DNA of 13,135 nucleotides from CAZRGZ01 sp964599775 (GTDB lineage Bacteria > Patescibacteriota > Saccharimonadia > Saccharimonadales > Saccharimonadaceae). Position 1 is the stretch's first letter. Each line of letters starts with the position of its first letter. The notes beneath the pieces are model-generated. The model saw nothing but the letters and a program-made list of their open reading frames with translations, did no database searches and was not told where the DNA came from. The stretch covers positions 1 through 13,135 of the forward strand of contig CAZRGZ010000013.1 in assembly GCA_964599775.1 (NCBI GenBank), in the 5' to 3' direction. The position numbers and the translations under genes were made by a program. Shown here in pieces: positions 13,065-13,135 of this stretch.

Positions 13065-13135
13065 TTATTTTAACATACTGAAATTCGCGAACTCATTAAA
13101 GAACCGTTCCGCAGGCGCCAGCCCCAGTGGTGAGT
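13065..13135 (-). CDS. Possible 3' end of an upstream gene, cut by the window edge
   Basis: One minus-strand frame is open from the window edge to TAA at 13065-13067 and reads as a plausible protein tail (SPLGLAPAERFFNEFANF then SMLK). If real, it ends 4 nt before the metallo-hydrolase ATG and the two would be one operon, arguing against the leaderless promoter. The stretch is too short to decide, and other frames also look open. Confidence 0.25.
   Translation of the reverse strand, partial: SPLGLAPAERFFNEFANFSMLK
13067..13075 (-). promoter_or_regulatory. Extended -10 element just before the metallo-hydrolase start
   Basis: Minus strand TGTTAAAAT: an extended -10 (TG, one base, TAAAAT) ending 6 nt before ATG 13060, which would place transcription start at the A of the ATG. 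No good -35 is visible, which extended -10 promoters can tolerate. Confidence 0.4.

Noticed and set aside
1..13135. CRISPR arrays, insertion sequences, tRNA or rRNA genes, prophage or defence genes
   Set aside because: Read for repeat arrays, transposase motifs, tRNA-like TTCGA arms with CCA ends and rRNA stretches; none found.
1..13135. Recoded stop codons (TGA as Gly, as in SR1/Gracilibacteria)
   Set aside because: yvcK and the GH1 gene end naturally at TGA at the expected family lengths, and no gene needs TGA read-through.

Overview
The window looks like a chromosomal piece of a Candidate Phyla Radiation bacterium, most likely a Candidatus Saccharibacteria (TM7) relative. This is inferred from the compact division/cell-wall (dcw) cluster, the divergent FtsL and FtsQ proteins, medium GC with many AT-rich leaders, and TGA used as an ordinary stop (yvcK, the GH1 gene), which argues against the recoded Gracilibacteria/SR1 group. 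No database search was possible, so the lineage is a judgement from protein character.

Region 1 (39-8760, minus strand) is a dcw operon read mraZ > rsmH > ftsL > ftsI > mraY > ftsW > murG > ftsQ. The order is the textbook one, but murE, murF, murD, murC and ddl are missing from it; only membrane-stage peptidoglycan synthesis and divisome genes remain. Spacing tightens along the operon: 350 nt (mraZ-rsmH), 175, 112, 11, a 1-nt TAATG overlap, an overlap of about 80 nt, and 3 nt (murG-ftsQ). The front gaps hold possible regulatory RNA: a 26-bp inverted repeat enclosing 196 nt before rsmH, and a short ORF with two hairpins before ftsL. Upstream of mraZ lie five TGGG-type MraZ boxes around a candidate promoter, then two strong palindromes built on TCCACA/TGTGGA. 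One palindrome looks like a terminator; together they also resemble a DnaA-box cluster.

Region 2 (8903-9181) is a one-gene unit for a 70-residue single-pass membrane protein, with a near-consensus promoter and a terminator-like hairpin.

Region 3 (9260-11549, minus) is a two-gene operon: a GH1 beta-glycosidase and yvcK, overlapping by ATGA. YvcK-family proteins regulate cell-wall and central carbon metabolism in Gram-positives.

Region 4 (11554-13135) has a plus-strand membrane-anchored LssY_C-domain protein, divergent from the GH1 gene, meeting a minus-strand UlaG/UPF0173-like metallo-hydrolase with abutting stop codons.

Three genes that begin their own transcripts (GH1, LssY_C, metallo-hydrolase) lack a Shine-Dalgarno sequence and have a -10-like hexamer only 6-9 nt before the preferred start codon, suggesting leaderless mRNAs, whereas internal operon genes mostly have clear Shine-Dalgarno sites. 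No tRNA, rRNA, CRISPR array, insertion sequence or phage gene was seen.
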